DNA of 36,606 bases, taken from positions 1-36,606 of IMG/VR virus record IMGVR_UViG_3300026078_000056. The stretch is one strand, 5' to 3'. Below, in pieces: positions 1-8,050 of this stretch. Under the pieces are notes generated by a model, which saw only the letters and a program-made list of their open reading frames with translations, ran no database searches and was not told where the DNA came from. Source of the stretch: a virus. The number at the start of each line of letters is the position of its first letter. Position 1 is the first letter of the stretch. Made by a program: the position numbers and the translations under genes.

Positions 1-142
1 TGACTACCGGATCAAATATCCCCCGGAACAATTTGAGACGGAGATCGAAAGCTGGCGGGAGGTTCAATGCGAGAACTACGAGTTCACGATGAAAAGGCTG
101 AGGGAGCCGAAGATCAGCGCCCGTCGCGCCATGTCTCGATAG
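1..142 (+). CDS. 3' part of a small early gene, cut by the left edge of the window
   Basis: A frame is open from the first base to a TAG at 140-142 (46 full codons). It reads as a normal charged protein end rich in Glu, Arg and Tyr, without low-complexity sequence. The last two bases of the window (gc) plus base 1 (t) make an Ala codon that joins the plus-strand gene starting at 36212 to this frame. The joined protein would be 178 residues. I do not recognise a domain. The join assumes circularity; if the window is a mere excerpt, this is an unrelated 3' gene fragment. Confidence 0.55.
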   Translation, partial: DYRIKYPPEQFETEIESWREVQCENYEFTMKRLREPKISARRAMSR

Positions 143-197
143 CCCAAAGGATAAGGATCGCCACCATCAGCACGACCAGGGTTAGAGCGAACTTCAC
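114..197 (-). CDS. 27-residue single-helix membrane peptide (possible)
   Basis: A GTG start at 197 follows the stop of the 141-residue gene by three bases. The peptide begins MKFALTLVVLMVAILILW and ends in a short charged tail (ETWRDGR). It is thus one hydrophobic helix with a cytoplasmic-type end. A purine-rich stretch (AAAAGAAGAA) lies upstream. It would be the last gene of the leftward lysis cassette, and its 3' half overlaps the end of the converging plus-strand gene. Its size and position suit a small lysis-related membrane peptide, but the gene is short and unproven. Confidence 0.35.
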   Translation of the reverse strand: MKFALTLVVLMVAILILWAIETWRDGR

Positions 198-200
198 TCG

Positions 201-626
201 CTAATTCTTCTTTTCTATTTTGGCGTTCAGGTCTTTGAAGTCGGATTTGATCGATGCCGCCATGTCCCGAATGGCGCCCTCGATCCGATCGGTAGCCTTG
301 TCGAAAGCGTCCTTGAGGACAAAATTGTCTCGTCCCCAGACCTCGATCTGATGCATCTCTTTTTCCACGTTCGCGATGTACTGCCGCATGGCTGCACCTA
401 CCTCGCCGAAGTTATGATCCTGAACCTTCTGCTCTCTCATAAACTCCGCTCGCAGGTCGGATAGTTGGGCTGCGTGCACCTCGCTTGCTGCCGCGACCTT
501 CTCCGAAGTATCCTGCTTAATCTTCTCTACCGTCCGCGTGATGCCGATCACGCCGCCTGTCCACGTAATTCCAAATCCTAGAATTCCGAGTATCAAAGCC
601 GCCCATTGAAATGCCGTGCCTTCCAT
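201..626 (-). CDS. Membrane-anchored coiled-coil protein of the lysis region
   Basis: This encodes 141 residues. Residues 5-32 form a hydrophobic segment (AALILGILGFGITW...), and the rest is charged and helical, with a coiled-coil look from about 33 to 141. The topology is an N-terminal membrane anchor plus a long helical stalk. That is the shape of an inner-membrane spanin or of a phage membrane-structuring protein, but no family is recognised. It begins one base below the stop of the small Cys-containing gene upstream, so the two are probably translated together. It comes after amidase and holin in the leftward late operon, where accessory lysis genes are expected. Confidence 0.75.
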   Translation of the reverse strand: MEGTAFQWAALILGILGFGITWTGGVIGITRTVEKIKQDTSEKVAAASEVHAAQLSDLRAEFMREQKVQDHNFGEVGAAMRQYIANVEKEMHQIEVWGRDNFVLKDAFDKATDRIEGAIRDMAASIKSDFKDLNAKIEKKN

Positions 627-836
627 TTACGAACCTTGCGGGCACTGGCTTCGATAGGTGAGTTCATTTGCAAGCAGTCGTCGCTTGACGCCCGGGGATG
701 CTACAATGGTGCCGTCGCCCTTCTGCACAATCACCTTGTTGTAGACCTGACAGAATGAGTCGATCTGTTCGGGTGTGCAGCTACTTGGGCTCAAGGCCAC
801 GGAGGCCAGCATCGACATCGGTATCGCTAAGCGCAT
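627..836 (-). CDS. Rz1-like small Cys-containing protein, start embedded in the preceding gene
   Basis: The likely start is ATG 836, inside the 781-1008 gene but in another frame. It is preceded by a strong ribosome site (GGAGAAGG, 4-5 bases before the ATG). The 69-residue product starts with a hydrophobic stretch (MRLAIPMSMLASVAL) followed by SPSSC, then a small Cys-containing domain (Cys at about 20, 29 and 65). A second spanin gene embedded out of frame in the first is the classic Rz/Rz1 arrangement. However, the lipobox is poor (Pro at -3) and the partner is not a textbook i-spanin. An in-frame start further upstream is open to 989, but that part is an arginine-rich shadow of the neighbouring gene. 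Confidence 0.6.
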   Translation of the reverse strand: MRLAIPMSMLASVALSPSSCTPEQIDSFCQVYNKVIVQKGDGTIVASPGVKRRLLANELTYRSQCPQGS

Positions 837-1008
837 TGACCTTCTCCATGATCGCCTTGCCGGCCATCGTCTTGGCGAGGATGGCTGCGGAGACCTTGGC
901 GATCTCCGCGTCCGTTCCGGCCTGAAATTGCTTCTGGTTGTTGATCTGGCCCATGATCGCATCGGCGATCTTGAGAACCAGCAGAGCAATTTCAGCCCAG
1001 GTGATCAC
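781..1008 (-). CDS. Small protein next to the holin, possible inner-membrane spanin or antiholin
   Basis: This encodes 75 residues. The N-terminus is hydrophobic (ITWAEIALLVLKIADAIMG), then comes an amphipathic helical region rich in Ala, Lys and Glu. Its ATG overlaps the holin stop codon (ATGA, 1005-1008), so it is translationally coupled to the holin. The 3' third is overlapped out of frame by the Rz1-like gene. No domain is recognised. Position and topology suggest a part of the lysis machinery. Confidence 0.7.
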   Translation of the reverse strand: MITWAEIALLVLKIADAIMGQINNQKQFQAGTDAEIAKVSAAILAKTMAGKAIMEKVNALSDTDVDAGLRGLEPK

Positions 1009-1271
1009 GACTTGGCGTTAGCCACAGCGGTCTGGACTGCGGGCGATGCCGCGGGGCTCGTGGTCACGGTGACGCCGGGAACAGCCTGCGCTGAGGCGGC
1101 AATGCCGGCCGGCCGGTTGGTCCACATCGACCAGAGGATCGGGGCAAGGGCGAGTACCCCGCCGGTCAGCCAGTCGAAGGTTGCCGCCGAGATCATGCCC
1201 TTGCCGATGAAGAAACCACCGAGGGCGGCGAGGATGGCGCGAAGGATTCCGGTAATCTGGTCCGAGGTCAT
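1005..1271 (-). CDS. Holin, Pam3-gp28-like
   Basis: This encodes 88 residues. Two hydrophobic segments (about 8-24 and 34-50) flank a short turn, and an Ala/Val/Thr-rich polar tail ends in NAKS. The layout, with a short N-terminus and TFDWLTGGVLALAP in the second helix, resembles the Pam3-gp28 type of putative phage holins. It lies directly downstream of the amidase gene (stop at 1281) and is coupled to the next gene. Holins make the inner-membrane lesions that release or activate the endolysin. Confidence 0.75.
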   Translation of the reverse strand: MTSDQITGILRAILAALGGFFIGKGMISAATFDWLTGGVLALAPILWSMWTNRPAGIAASAQAVPGVTVTTSPAASPAVQTAVANAKS

Positions 1272-1280
1272 GGTCGTCTC

Positions 1281-1874
1281 CTAGTAAGGGTGACCGCCGC
1301 CGGGATGACGACGCTCGATTTCGGCTTGAACGGCCGCGACCAGATCGGCCTTGACCATGTTCTTGCCAGGACAGGATTTGTGAGTGGTCTTGGGATCTTC
1401 CTTGTGGAAGTGGAGGCCCCGGACGCCGCGCTCATAGGGCAGCGGAGAGATGCCAGCGGCGGCATGTAAGATCGCCAGCGCAGCCACCAGATTGTCCCGT
1501 ACGGCTCCGGTGAAGGGTTCATGCTCGAACTCGCCGACGGTCTCCACGCCCCAGCTAATCGAGTTCCATGCAGGGGAATGAGTGCCCGGGGTAGTGAGCG
1601 GCGAGAAGGTAAGGATTCCGGCCGGCGTGATGAATAAATGAGGACCGGCAAACCAATGTTGCTGATCGCGGTAATAGCCGACCAAGTTCTGCGCCCATTT
1701 TTCGTCAGTGACGGGCGGCTTACGAGTCTGCCAACCGTTCCACGTCTTGAGGTTTGGGGCCGAAGTATTGTGGACAACGACAAATTTCGGACGCCAAAGC
1801 CCGAATTTCAGGCTGGCAACATAGGCTTCGAAAGCATTGGCCGAGAAGGATTTCCCGACGATTCCGCGCCACAT
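1281..1874 (-). CDS. Endolysin: N-acetylmuramoyl-L-alanine amidase (Amidase_2)
   Basis: The chosen start, ATG 1874, has GGAG seven bases upstream; an in-frame ATG at 1901 lacks a ribosome site. The 197-residue protein has the zinc ligands of the T7-lysozyme/Amidase_2 fold: His in VVHNTSAP (about residue 35), His in RGLHFHKEDP (about 157-159), and Cys in THKSCPG (about 170), with the expected Lys two residues before that Cys. It cleaves the amide bond between MurNAc and L-Ala in peptidoglycan. No signal peptide is evident, so holin-dependent release is expected. It opens the lysis cassette, and a copy of the GGTGCGTTGTT element lies 95 bases upstream. Confidence 0.93.
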   Translation of the reverse strand: MWRGIVGKSFSANAFEAYVASLKFGLWRPKFVVVHNTSAPNLKTWNGWQTRKPPVTDEKWAQNLVGYYRDQQHWFAGPHLFITPAGILTFSPLTTPGTHSPAWNSISWGVETVGEFEHEPFTGAVRDNLVAALAILHAAAGISPLPYERGVRGLHFHKEDPKTTHKSCPGKNMVKADLVAAVQAEIERRHPGGGHPY

Positions 1875-1968
1875 GGCCCGATCTCCGTTTCGAGAGACCA
1901 TGACGGGTTGAGGCCTAGCCGCAACGCACTCATGATCCGCACGGACAATGGCAGGATCGGAAGACCCA

Positions 1969-1978
1969 ACAACGCACC
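1969..1978 (-). repeat. GGTGCGTTGTT boundary element, copy 1 (upstream of endolysin)
   Basis: The minus strand reads GGTGCGTTGTT (plus 1968-1978). It sits 28 bases after the stop of the 82-residue secreted protein gene and 95 bases before the endolysin ATG. Further down, a weaker match (AGTGCGTTGCGG) occurs on the minus strand near 1919-1930. Between element and start, GATCC and GGATC could pair across a 14-base loop. Confidence 0.75.
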
Positions 1979-2006
1979 GCCACTGGCGCCGAGGAGCAGC
2001 GCTGGC

Positions 2007-2255
2007 TTATTTCTTCGCCGGGGCCGGATCAGCCTTATGCTCGAGCTCCTTGACGCGGGCCTGCGCCTTGGCGAGATCCTCAGCGAGACCGGCGGCCTTG
2101 GCATCCGCGATCGCGGCTGAATCCAGTGCCTGATTGCGCTGCGACTGCATGGAAGCCAGTGCCCGCTGCAGGAAAGCCGGGTCTGGCTGTTGCTGCTGCT
2201 GGGCCACAGCAGGAGTTGCGAGAAGCAATAACGCGAGAGCAAGTCGTTTCATCAT
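2007..2255 (-). CDS. Secreted coiled-coil protein with Sec signal peptide
   Basis: This encodes 82 residues. The N-terminus MMKRLALALLLLATPAVAQ is a clear Sec signal peptide with an AVA-Q type cleavage site. A poly-Gln stretch follows, then an Ala/Lys/Glu-rich coiled coil to the Lys-rich end. The ATG overlaps the stop of the fibre gene (ATGA, 2252-2255), so it is coupled to fibre translation. No family is recognised. A periplasmic helical protein just before the endolysin could serve lysis, or act as a partner of the fibre. Confidence 0.8.
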   Translation of the reverse strand: MMKRLALALLLLATPAVAQQQQQPDPAFLQRALASMQSQRNQALDSAAIADAKAAGLAEDLAKAQARVKELEHKADPAPAKK

Positions 2256-4564
2256 GCAGCCTTTTCGGTGAGTGGGAAGTTATCGTTCGAAGCGGTCACG
2301 CCCTTGATGACGGCGAAATTGATCACCGGCGCATCGGTCGCAGTGCCGCCAGTCGTGTAGAACGTGATCACGAAGCTACCGGCGCCCGTAGATGATACGC
2401 TTAGACTGTAAACGTTGGTTGCGCCGCTCGCGATGGATAGGTGAACCGTATCGGTTGCCGCTACAGCGGAATTGGTCACCGTGAATGTTGCGGGCGTCGC
2501 ACTGCCTGCGGCACTGAACATTGTGATCTGGCCAGTGACCTTATTGATCGTGACGCCGGTGGTCCGTGACGTACCCTGCGTGACCGTCCCGCCGGCCCCC
2601 GTCGCATATCCAATGCCGGCCGATGCCGACTGCGATTTGATCGAGGAGTTCGCCAGAATCCCGCCAGACCCGCAGTCGGTCGTTGTGCCAACCGCGAAGC
2701 ATCCGCTGTCGAAGAACCGCGCCTTTTCCGCGTTGCTGGTATAGACCTTGACCGGAATGGCCGTGAGCGCACCGAAGATATACTGAGTTGCATCGACATA
2801 ATGCACGCCAGTGGCGGTGCCGCCGACCGCCAACTGGAATTGAGAGGTTGCGGCGTTATTGATGTAGAAGGTCGTCTGTCCGGAATTTACCGAATTGCGG
2901 AACGAGAATAGCTCGGTGTAGCCGGCGCCATTGATCTGCGAACTGAATTTCAGATAGCTGTCCGGGCTGGCGGCACCTTGGACAGGCACGTTCTCAATGA
3001 TCCAGTCCGCCTGCTGGGATGCCGCCGTGGCATTCGTTTTCCAGCCCTGCGCCGTCAAACGCAGGCGCGGGCTGTACTGCTGATTGCCAGCAGTTGCCGC
3101 AGTGGCATCGGCCAAAGCAATGCCGTCGGTGCTGGTATTTGCCGCCTGAGACGGAGTGTGGGTATGGACTCCGGTCCAGATCGGCACGATCGCCTGCGAC
3201 AGTGCTGGAGCCGCATCCGAGCGCATCGCGGTCACGGCGCTGCCGTTAACCGCGGAGAGGCCGATGCTGGCCGTTGGATTGGCGAAACTCGCTGTAGTCA
3301 AACATGTTGAACATGACAAAGCACCAGTAGTTGCATTTAATGAAAGTGGTAATGTGGCGCTAACCGCAAAGGTGCCGGCTCCAGTTGGTAAAAACAATGT
3401 TGGCGTGCCAGCAACAGCTTGCGCTGTGATAGTCGCCATTCCGCTGGTGGACCCCTTAAACTGCGCCACGCCGGGGGCCGTGCCGGTCTTCCCTATTACA
3501 ACAGTGTTTTCAAACAGCCCGTTCCCGGCTCCATCTAAATACGAATGCGGCCCCCGGATTAAGTAACTGGTTATTGTGTAGCTGCCAAAGTCAATGGCGC
3601 TGTCGATCGTTGCCGATCCGGACGAACAAATCGCGCAACCCGTCGCGGAAATTGGCGCGATACCGTTGGCGTCGGCAAATAAGATGCCGTTGTTAAAGGG
3701 AAGTCCGGCTGCGCCAAATACCAGGCCGGCGTCCAGCACTGCGCCGGCCACCTGGCCGCCGCTCACGATGTTCCAGCAAAAGCGATAGCTGGCGCTTGCG
3801 CCCGTGGTGATCGAGCAGTCGACCTCGCCGCCGGAGACCTCGAACAAGTTGGTCGCGCCGGAGCGCGCGATGACCTGAAACGACGTTGCGAACATCGTGC
3901 CTTTCGAGTTGCCGATGCCCGTTCCGGTACCTCCGTCGCCAGCCTGGACGAGGCCGGTGGCGCCCAAAGCCACGTGATCCCGCGGCGTCGCTGGGTTAGA
4001 TGCCGATGCCTTGTACAGATAGAAAAGACCGGCCTGTTTTGCGCCCGTGGAATTCGCGCCGCCCGTGACCAACCCGACGTCTAATCCGTAGGTGAAAACC
4101 GGAGGCGCGCCGGTGACGTTCGCGCCCTCGCCGTCGACGCAGATGTAGTTGTACACCAGCGACGGCGATGCTCCCCAGCAGTTGCTGGACGAGTCGCCCG
4201 TCGTGGTGCCGCTGGCCGGTCCGGTCTGGTTGACCACAAGCCCGCGCGTGCTGCTCGATGCAGTAGGCGATATGGTTAGCGGGCCGCCATTGAGAGTGGC
4301 CTTCGATCCTGTTCCGCCAGCCGTCGAACAAACCCACAGACCTGTTATCGCGTTGTAGATCGGGAAGGCGCCAGACGTGGCGCACATGCTGTTTAATAGG
4401 CTGGAATTCAGCGTGGCGAACGGGATGGCCTGCGAGGGGCCCGAGCCAGAACCGGTGCCGATACGGCCAATCACGGTGTGGTCGGGCACCGTGGGGAACT
4501 GCTGGGCGACGGCCGGGGAAAGCCATGCCAGGGCGGCGAGGAGAAGGCCAATGATGTGTTTCAT
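2252..4564 (-). CDS. Long tail fibre-like protein with N-terminal signal peptide
   Basis: The start is ATG 4564; the frame is open to 4600, but only via a TTG. The 770-residue protein begins with a typical signal peptide (MKHIIGLLLAALAWL, cleavage near AVAQQ). A long Gly/Ser/Thr/Ala-rich beta-type sequence follows, as in trimeric fibres and tailspikes. One segment (AVNGSAVTAMRSDAAPAL) is typical of phage fibre proteins of rhizobial prophages. The C-terminal 110 residues form a distinct beta domain (TGVTINKVTGQITM...). Its place after the internal virion proteins fits the T7 order for the fibre. The signal peptide is odd for a virion protein that must assemble in the cytosol. Confidence 0.75.
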   Translation of the reverse strand: MKHIIGLLLAALAWLSPAVAQQFPTVPDHTVIGRIGTGSGSGPSQAIPFATLNSSLLNSMCATSGAFPIYNAITGLWVCSTAGGTGSKATLNGGPLTISPTASSSTRGLVVNQTGPASGTTTGDSSSNCWGASPSLVYNYICVDGEGANVTGAPPVFTYGLDVGLVTGGANSTGAKQAGLFYLYKASASNPATPRDHVALGATGLVQAGDGGTGTGIGNSKGTMFATSFQVIARSGATNLFEVSGGEVDCSITTGASASYRFCWNIVSGGQVAGAVLDAGLVFGAAGLPFNNGILFADANGIAPISATGCAICSSGSATIDSAIDFGSYTITSYLIRGPHSYLDGAGNGLFENTVVIGKTGTAPGVAQFKGSTSGMATITAQAVAGTPTLFLPTGAGTFAVSATLPLSLNATTGALSCSTCLTTASFANPTASIGLSAVNGSAVTAMRSDAAPALSQAIVPIWTGVHTHTPSQAANTSTDGIALADATAATAGNQQYSPRLRLTAQGWKTNATAASQQADWIIENVPVQGAASPDSYLKFSSQINGAGYTELFSFRNSVNSGQTTFYINNAATSQFQLAVGGTATGVHYVDATQYIFGALTAIPVKVYTSNAEKARFFDSGCFAVGTTTDCGSGGILANSSIKSQSASAGIGYATGAGGTVTQGTSRTTGVTINKVTGQITMFSAAGSATPATFTVTNSAVAATDTVHLSIASGATNVYSLSVSSTGAGSFVITFYTTGGTATDAPVINFAVIKGVTASNDNFPLTEKAA

Positions 4565-4596
4565 GGCTCCGGAAGATGGCGGAAGCCATGCGGTAA

Positions 4597-4606
4597 ACAA
4601 CGCACC
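4597..4606 (-). repeat. GGTGCGTTGTT boundary element, copy 2 (upstream of fibre)
   Basis: The minus strand reads TAGGGTGCGTTGTTT, where TAG is the stop of the large virion gene. The element ends 33 bases before the fibre ATG at 4564. Between element and start lies a short inverted repeat, ATGGC-TTCC-GCCAT. Confidence 0.8.
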
Positions 4607-7600
4607 CTACGGCTGCTGAGGAGCCGCCTGCCGGGCGTTTTCGAACCGGGCCCGCTGCTCTGGGGTTGCGGTCCGATAGAAGTCCCTCAGCGCCTTGGCA
4701 CCAATCCGGGTGGCCGGGTTAAGCGTCGTCTTGATGACCCATTTCTGATAGCCGGCGTCCATACCAAGGCTGGTCATGGCCTGCTGCGCGCCCGGGATGT
4801 CTCCGCGCTGGATCTGCTTGCGGATGTCCGGCATGGCCTGCTGCACTTGGAATTCGAAGCGAGACTTGTTGGCGTACATTTCGCCGACCGCCGGGCCGCC
4901 GGGCGCTCCCTTGGAGAACGTCACGCCACCGAATGGCCCGATCGCCTGCAGGGCATTCACCTTGGCGTCGCCCTCGCCCTTTATGAGGTCCGAAAACGCC
5001 CCGATCTGGCCCTCCGGCAGTTGAGAGCCCACGATATGCTTAGCGATCTTGCCGAGATTCGATAGGTATTTTGCCGGCGTGTCGGCGTCCGGGTCGTAAA
5101 TCTTGCGACCGAAGCCGGCATCGTTACTCATGATCTGCCAGGCCGGGCGCGCGATGGTCCCGAGTTTGCGGCGCATCATGTCCAACGGGCCGGTCATGTA
5201 CCCCGTGAATTCCTCACCGATCTTGCCGGCGGGGTTGCGCATGTAGATGGCAGTGCCATTGGCCGCGGTGCCGACGCGAACCCGGTCGCCCTTCCCGGGC
5301 TCATTTTCCGAGGTCGAGGATAGATCGCCGAGCAGCTTGAGCGGCTGGATCAATTCAAGCGGATGCTCACGCACGGCCTCTAGCTTGGCCTGAAGCCTAG
5401 TCGCGTAGCCATGCAATTCCTTTTCCAGCGTCGAGTCGCCGATCATGACGTTCATCACGTTTTGCAACAGCGAGTTTCCGATATACATCAGCGCCATGTC
5501 GGCTGCGACCACGGTCATCGCCTTGCGGCGCGCCATCGACTTCGCATAGGCAACCGCATCGGTGGCCGGATTTGATAGTTCTCCTGCCTCATTGATTGCG
5601 CCAGCCCTAAAGCCGGCGTCCCGCTCGATTTGCGCCAGCACGTCCTTGGGCAGGCCGGTCAGCATATCCTTGATGACGCCGAGGTTACCCATGGTGAACG
5701 AGCGGGAGAACATCAGCATGTTCGCCACCTTCGTCGCCGCGTCGCTCATCGCCTCCTTCGGCAGCGCTCCGGCGTACCGGTTGGCCCAATGCGCCGCCAT
5801 GCGGGAGGCCGTTTGCTGATCGATGCCCTTGGCTATCGCATCGGCGCGGAAGTTGACGTAGAGGCCCATCTGCAGATCAGCGACGCGGTCCCATAGAAGC
5901 GTGTTGTGCCAGAAATTTCCGGCCTTATCGATCGCGGTCTTCACGGCGTTGCCCGCGGCTTCATCGAACAGTCCCGGGACCGCGCCGAGCATTTTCGCGG
6001 TCAAGGATCGCCCCGGCGCGAGGTCCGGCGATTCCATGACGCTGGTAATGTCCTGGTTGAAAAACCGATGCCCGATCGGGACCAGTCCGCTATCGATAGC
6101 CTCGTGCATCAGAGGGACATTGTTCTTGGCCCGGTTCCCCTCGAAATAGACCTTGAACGTCGCGACCTTGCCAGGCATCGCCGGGAGTGCGCGGCCCCAT
6201 TCGACCGCATTGTGGATCATGGGAGAGTTCATGATCAGGCTCATGGTTTTACCCTTGAGCGCCATCATGGCCCCATAGGCGGCCCCGGATTTCTGGCTTA
6301 GCACCGCGCGCAGCGGTCCTTCGAAATCGCCATGAACGTAGAGTGGAACCTGCTCAAAGATCGCCTTGCCGTTGGCATCCTTGAGAGCCAGGGTCTTGCC
6401 ATCGACTTCGCCGAATTTCGGCCGCCACGTCTTGAAGGCGGGATGATCGAGTGTGAACCATTTGGTTTCGGAGCCTGCGGGAATAGCTCCCTCGGAGATC
6501 GTGTCGGTCCCGGTCTGCTCTCCATATTTCTTGATGTTGTTGATCAGCGTCCGCCCCGCGATAGCGTCCTCGAGCTGAGACGTTGCCAGCGGCAGCACGC
6601 GGATGTCGCGGGCCAGCATCGCCTGGTCGCCATATTTGGCCTTGGCCGCCGCTTCGGTGTCCTGCGCTTCCAGATATTTCCGCTTCAGCAGGTTAGCGGT
6701 CTTGGTGCGGAGGTTGCCGCCGATGCCGTCCAGCGCCAGCGCGGTTTCCTTAGACCCGGCACCCATCGCATTGATGATCATGCGCGGCGTGTAGGCTGGT
6801 AATCCCTCGCCCTCGACCATGCCTAGGTCACGCGCACGGACCCAGGCGTTCTGGGCCCTGGCATGCATTTGCTCGACAACCGCCCGTTCCTCCGGGGTCA
6901 GTGTCGCAAGGCCCTGATGCTCCCGCATCGAGGCCGGCTCACCCAATTGGATCGACGTGCTTTCCTCATCCGCTGCCGTCCACATCCGGGCGCGGCTTTC
7001 CGGGTCGAACCGCTTCGCGATCTCGGTATCGATCCGCGACCAATCCCACCGGTTTCGGCGCATGGAATTGGCAAAGTCCTTGGCTATCGCCATACTGTCG
7101 ACGGTCCCTGTCGCCATGGGAGCGGTCAGCATTTGAACGTCTCGGCCGATGTCGAGCAGATTGTCGCCGGCCGATTTGAACGCTGCCGCTAGACGTCCTG
7201 GCGGGCTGGCCGGCTGCACCGATAGCGGCACGTCGGCAGGGTCAGTTGCGGCAGCCCCAAGGCTCCCAGGCTTCCCACCCGTCTCCGTCAGCACCTCCTC
7301 ATCGGCCGGGTCGAGTTTGACCACGTCTTGCTTGGCGGTTATCTCATTTTTCAGGAACGCATCGGCCTGTGCATCGTGAACAGCCTCGGCCGGGTGGATG
7401 CCCCGCTCCTGCCACATATGTTTCAGGTTGGCTTCGGCATGAGGAGAATCCAGCACCTTCGCCCCATTGGAGAAATCCTCCGGACGTGGCAATCCCCCGA
7501 CGGGCTGATCGACAACGCCACCTTCTCGCGTGGCTGCCGGCCGTGAGAATCGACCAAAGCCACCCTCGATCATCGCCCAATTACCGGCGTTGATGACCTC

Positions 7601-8050
7601 GTTCTTGGCACGATTTCCTTCGCCTTGCGACCCGCCGAATTCCTCAACGATTTGACCGATAGCGCCTCCGGCACCGTGAATACCGGAATTGATCCCGCTA
7701 GTGATCGCCTGCCATGCTTGCGCAGCGGGCATCATCAATGTCTCGTTCATGAACTGGATCGGGCTAGGCCTGCCCTTGGCCGGATCGTGAAAAATTCCAT
7801 AATCTATCAGGTGGCTCAGGGTCTCGTCCGAGAAACCAGTTTCCGTCACGCCACCCGCGTCATCCCCGGCCTCCTTGCTGGCCGCATTGAAGACCCGGCT
7901 AAGCGCCTGGCCCGCGCGCACGCGATCAAGAAACGGCTGCGGAATGGGCTCAGGCCCAGCGTTTGCCGACGCTGCGAACACCTCAGCATCGCTCATTTCC
8001 TTCTGATCTTTCGGTTTTCCGAATACCTCGTCGTCGGTCAGTTCCGTCAT
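4607..8050 (-). CDS. Very large internal virion (DNA-ejection) protein, T7 gp16-position
   Basis: The ATG at 8050 overlaps the previous stop (ATGA, 8047-8050), which decides the start. The product is 1147 residues long. It opens with an acidic repeat-like segment (TDDEVFGKP, then MSDAEVFAA) and continues as a long, mostly helical Ala-rich protein. There are hydrophobic stretches around residues 590-620 and 840-870. I see no convincing transglycosylase motif. Size, position after two other internal-protein candidates, and position before the fibre match the large ejection proteins of podoviruses, which form the channel across the cell envelope. The assignment rests on gene order and size. Confidence 0.7.
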   Translation of the reverse strand: MTELTDDEVFGKPKDQKEMSDAEVFAASANAGPEPIPQPFLDRVRAGQALSRVFNAASKEAGDDAGGVTETGFSDETLSHLIDYGIFHDPAKGRPSPIQFMNETLMMPAAQAWQAITSGINSGIHGAGGAIGQIVEEFGGSQGEGNRAKNEVINAGNWAMIEGGFGRFSRPAATREGGVVDQPVGGLPRPEDFSNGAKVLDSPHAEANLKHMWQERGIHPAEAVHDAQADAFLKNEITAKQDVVKLDPADEEVLTETGGKPGSLGAAATDPADVPLSVQPASPPGRLAAAFKSAGDNLLDIGRDVQMLTAPMATGTVDSMAIAKDFANSMRRNRWDWSRIDTEIAKRFDPESRARMWTAADEESTSIQLGEPASMREHQGLATLTPEERAVVEQMHARAQNAWVRARDLGMVEGEGLPAYTPRMIINAMGAGSKETALALDGIGGNLRTKTANLLKRKYLEAQDTEAAAKAKYGDQAMLARDIRVLPLATSQLEDAIAGRTLINNIKKYGEQTGTDTISEGAIPAGSETKWFTLDHPAFKTWRPKFGEVDGKTLALKDANGKAIFEQVPLYVHGDFEGPLRAVLSQKSGAAYGAMMALKGKTMSLIMNSPMIHNAVEWGRALPAMPGKVATFKVYFEGNRAKNNVPLMHEAIDSGLVPIGHRFFNQDITSVMESPDLAPGRSLTAKMLGAVPGLFDEAAGNAVKTAIDKAGNFWHNTLLWDRVADLQMGLYVNFRADAIAKGIDQQTASRMAAHWANRYAGALPKEAMSDAATKVANMLMFSRSFTMGNLGVIKDMLTGLPKDVLAQIERDAGFRAGAINEAGELSNPATDAVAYAKSMARRKAMTVVAADMALMYIGNSLLQNVMNVMIGDSTLEKELHGYATRLQAKLEAVREHPLELIQPLKLLGDLSSTSENEPGKGDRVRVGTAANGTAIYMRNPAGKIGEEFTGYMTGPLDMMRRKLGTIARPAWQIMSNDAGFGRKIYDPDADTPAKYLSNLGKIAKHIVGSQLPEGQIGAFSDLIKGEGDAKVNALQAIGPFGGVTFSKGAPGGPAVGEMYANKSRFEFQVQQAMPDIRKQIQRGDIPGAQQAMTSLGMDAGYQKWVIKTTLNPATRIGAKALRDFYRTATPEQRARFENARQAAPQQP

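Noticed and set aside
1808-1933. A 41-codon frame starting 36 bases after boundary element copy 1
   Set aside because: The spacing is attractive, but there is no ribosome site, and it overlaps the well-supported endolysin start in another frame.
4607-8050. A lytic transglycosylase domain in the largest virion protein
   Set aside because: Ejection proteins often carry one, but I saw no convincing E-S/T and GLxQ-type motif series here.
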